Shown here piece after piece: positions 42,979-43,070 of a stretch of DNA of 43,070 nucleotides. Both the position numbers and the translations under genes were made by a program. The DNA lies in assembly GCA_905235155.1 (NCBI GenBank), contig CAJOKJ010000023.1, forward strand, positions 1-43,070, given 5' to 3'. Every line of letters begins with the position of its first letter. Positions within the stretch are counted from its first letter, which is position 1. The notes beneath the pieces were generated by a model, which saw only the letters and a program-made list of their open reading frames with translations, searched no databases and had not been told where the DNA came from. Source of the stretch: Candidatus Gastranaerophilales bacterium (GTDB lineage: Bacteria; Cyanobacteriota; Vampirovibrionia; Gastranaerophilales; Gastranaerophilaceae).

Positions 42979-43070
42979 GTAAACTTTCGTTTAAATAATT
43001 GAGAGAGAGAGTATTAAATATAATATGAAATCTTGTTTAATAATCTTTAATAAGATTATGATAGAGAGTA
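42979..43070. other. Right edge, no gene seen
   Basis: AT-rich, with GAGAGAGAGAG at about 43000 and ATAGAGAGTA at the very end. No convincing ORF in the short remainder. Confidence 0.4.

Overview
The window reads as a low-GC (about 30%) chromosome segment of a Gram-negative-type bacterium. It has a TolC-family outer-membrane factor, HlyB/HlyD-like proteins, AMIN-like domains and a cyanobacterial-style receiver-PAS-histidine kinase. My best guess is the gut, non-photosynthetic cyanobacterial sister group (Melainabacteria/Gastranaerophilales). That is an inference from protein style and base composition; no rRNA gene is present to prove it.

Region 1-6.6 kb is accessory and decayed. It holds a MuF-type phage head gene broken by an in-frame stop and truncated inside an M23-peptidase-like segment, a terminase large subunit broken by a frameshift, a phage-like protein of unknown role, a holin-like small protein and the 3' end of a tail gene. 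Mixed in are small membrane or secreted proteins with their own promoters, including a duplicated pair, and two pieces carrying the same SIGHGTI motif that look like displaced tips of a variable phage protein. An orphan soluble copy of the FlhA cytoplasmic domain sits in the middle.

Region 6.6-17.7 kb is mostly ordinary chromosome: a Q-rich protein, DUF1858 + NfeD + SPFH cluster, a zinc-ribbon mini-protein, a YhcC-like radical SAM protein, LD-carboxypeptidase, dnaX, a YhcH-family protein, a GIY-YIG protein, and a tightly packed histidine kinase/response regulator/secreted protein operon. At 17.7-25.3 kb there are a divergent XRE regulator/exported HAD pair, a complete type I secretion operon (outer-membrane factor, ABC transporter, membrane-fusion protein), a polysaccharide deacetylase, a tRNA-Arg(CCT) embedded in repeats, and a LOG-family protein, followed by gdhA.

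Region 26.9-34 kb is the flagellar/type III export gate operon fliP-fliQ-fliR-flhB-flhA, continuing into a PilZ protein, a small membrane protein and a short PLP decarboxylase-like protein. Next to it lie a 648-residue protein built like a type III translocator and, divergently, two paralogous HNH-type proteins with a shared N-terminal tag. The right end holds a frameshifted sugar-binding lipoprotein gene, a frameshifted AMIN-like envelope protein with a very acidic segment, and era.

A recurring signal crosses the whole window: at least eleven genes have a -10 hexamer ending exactly six bases before the start codon and no Shine-Dalgarno sequence. This predicts leaderless mRNAs. Other genes, mostly those inside operons, carry normal GGAGG-like sites.
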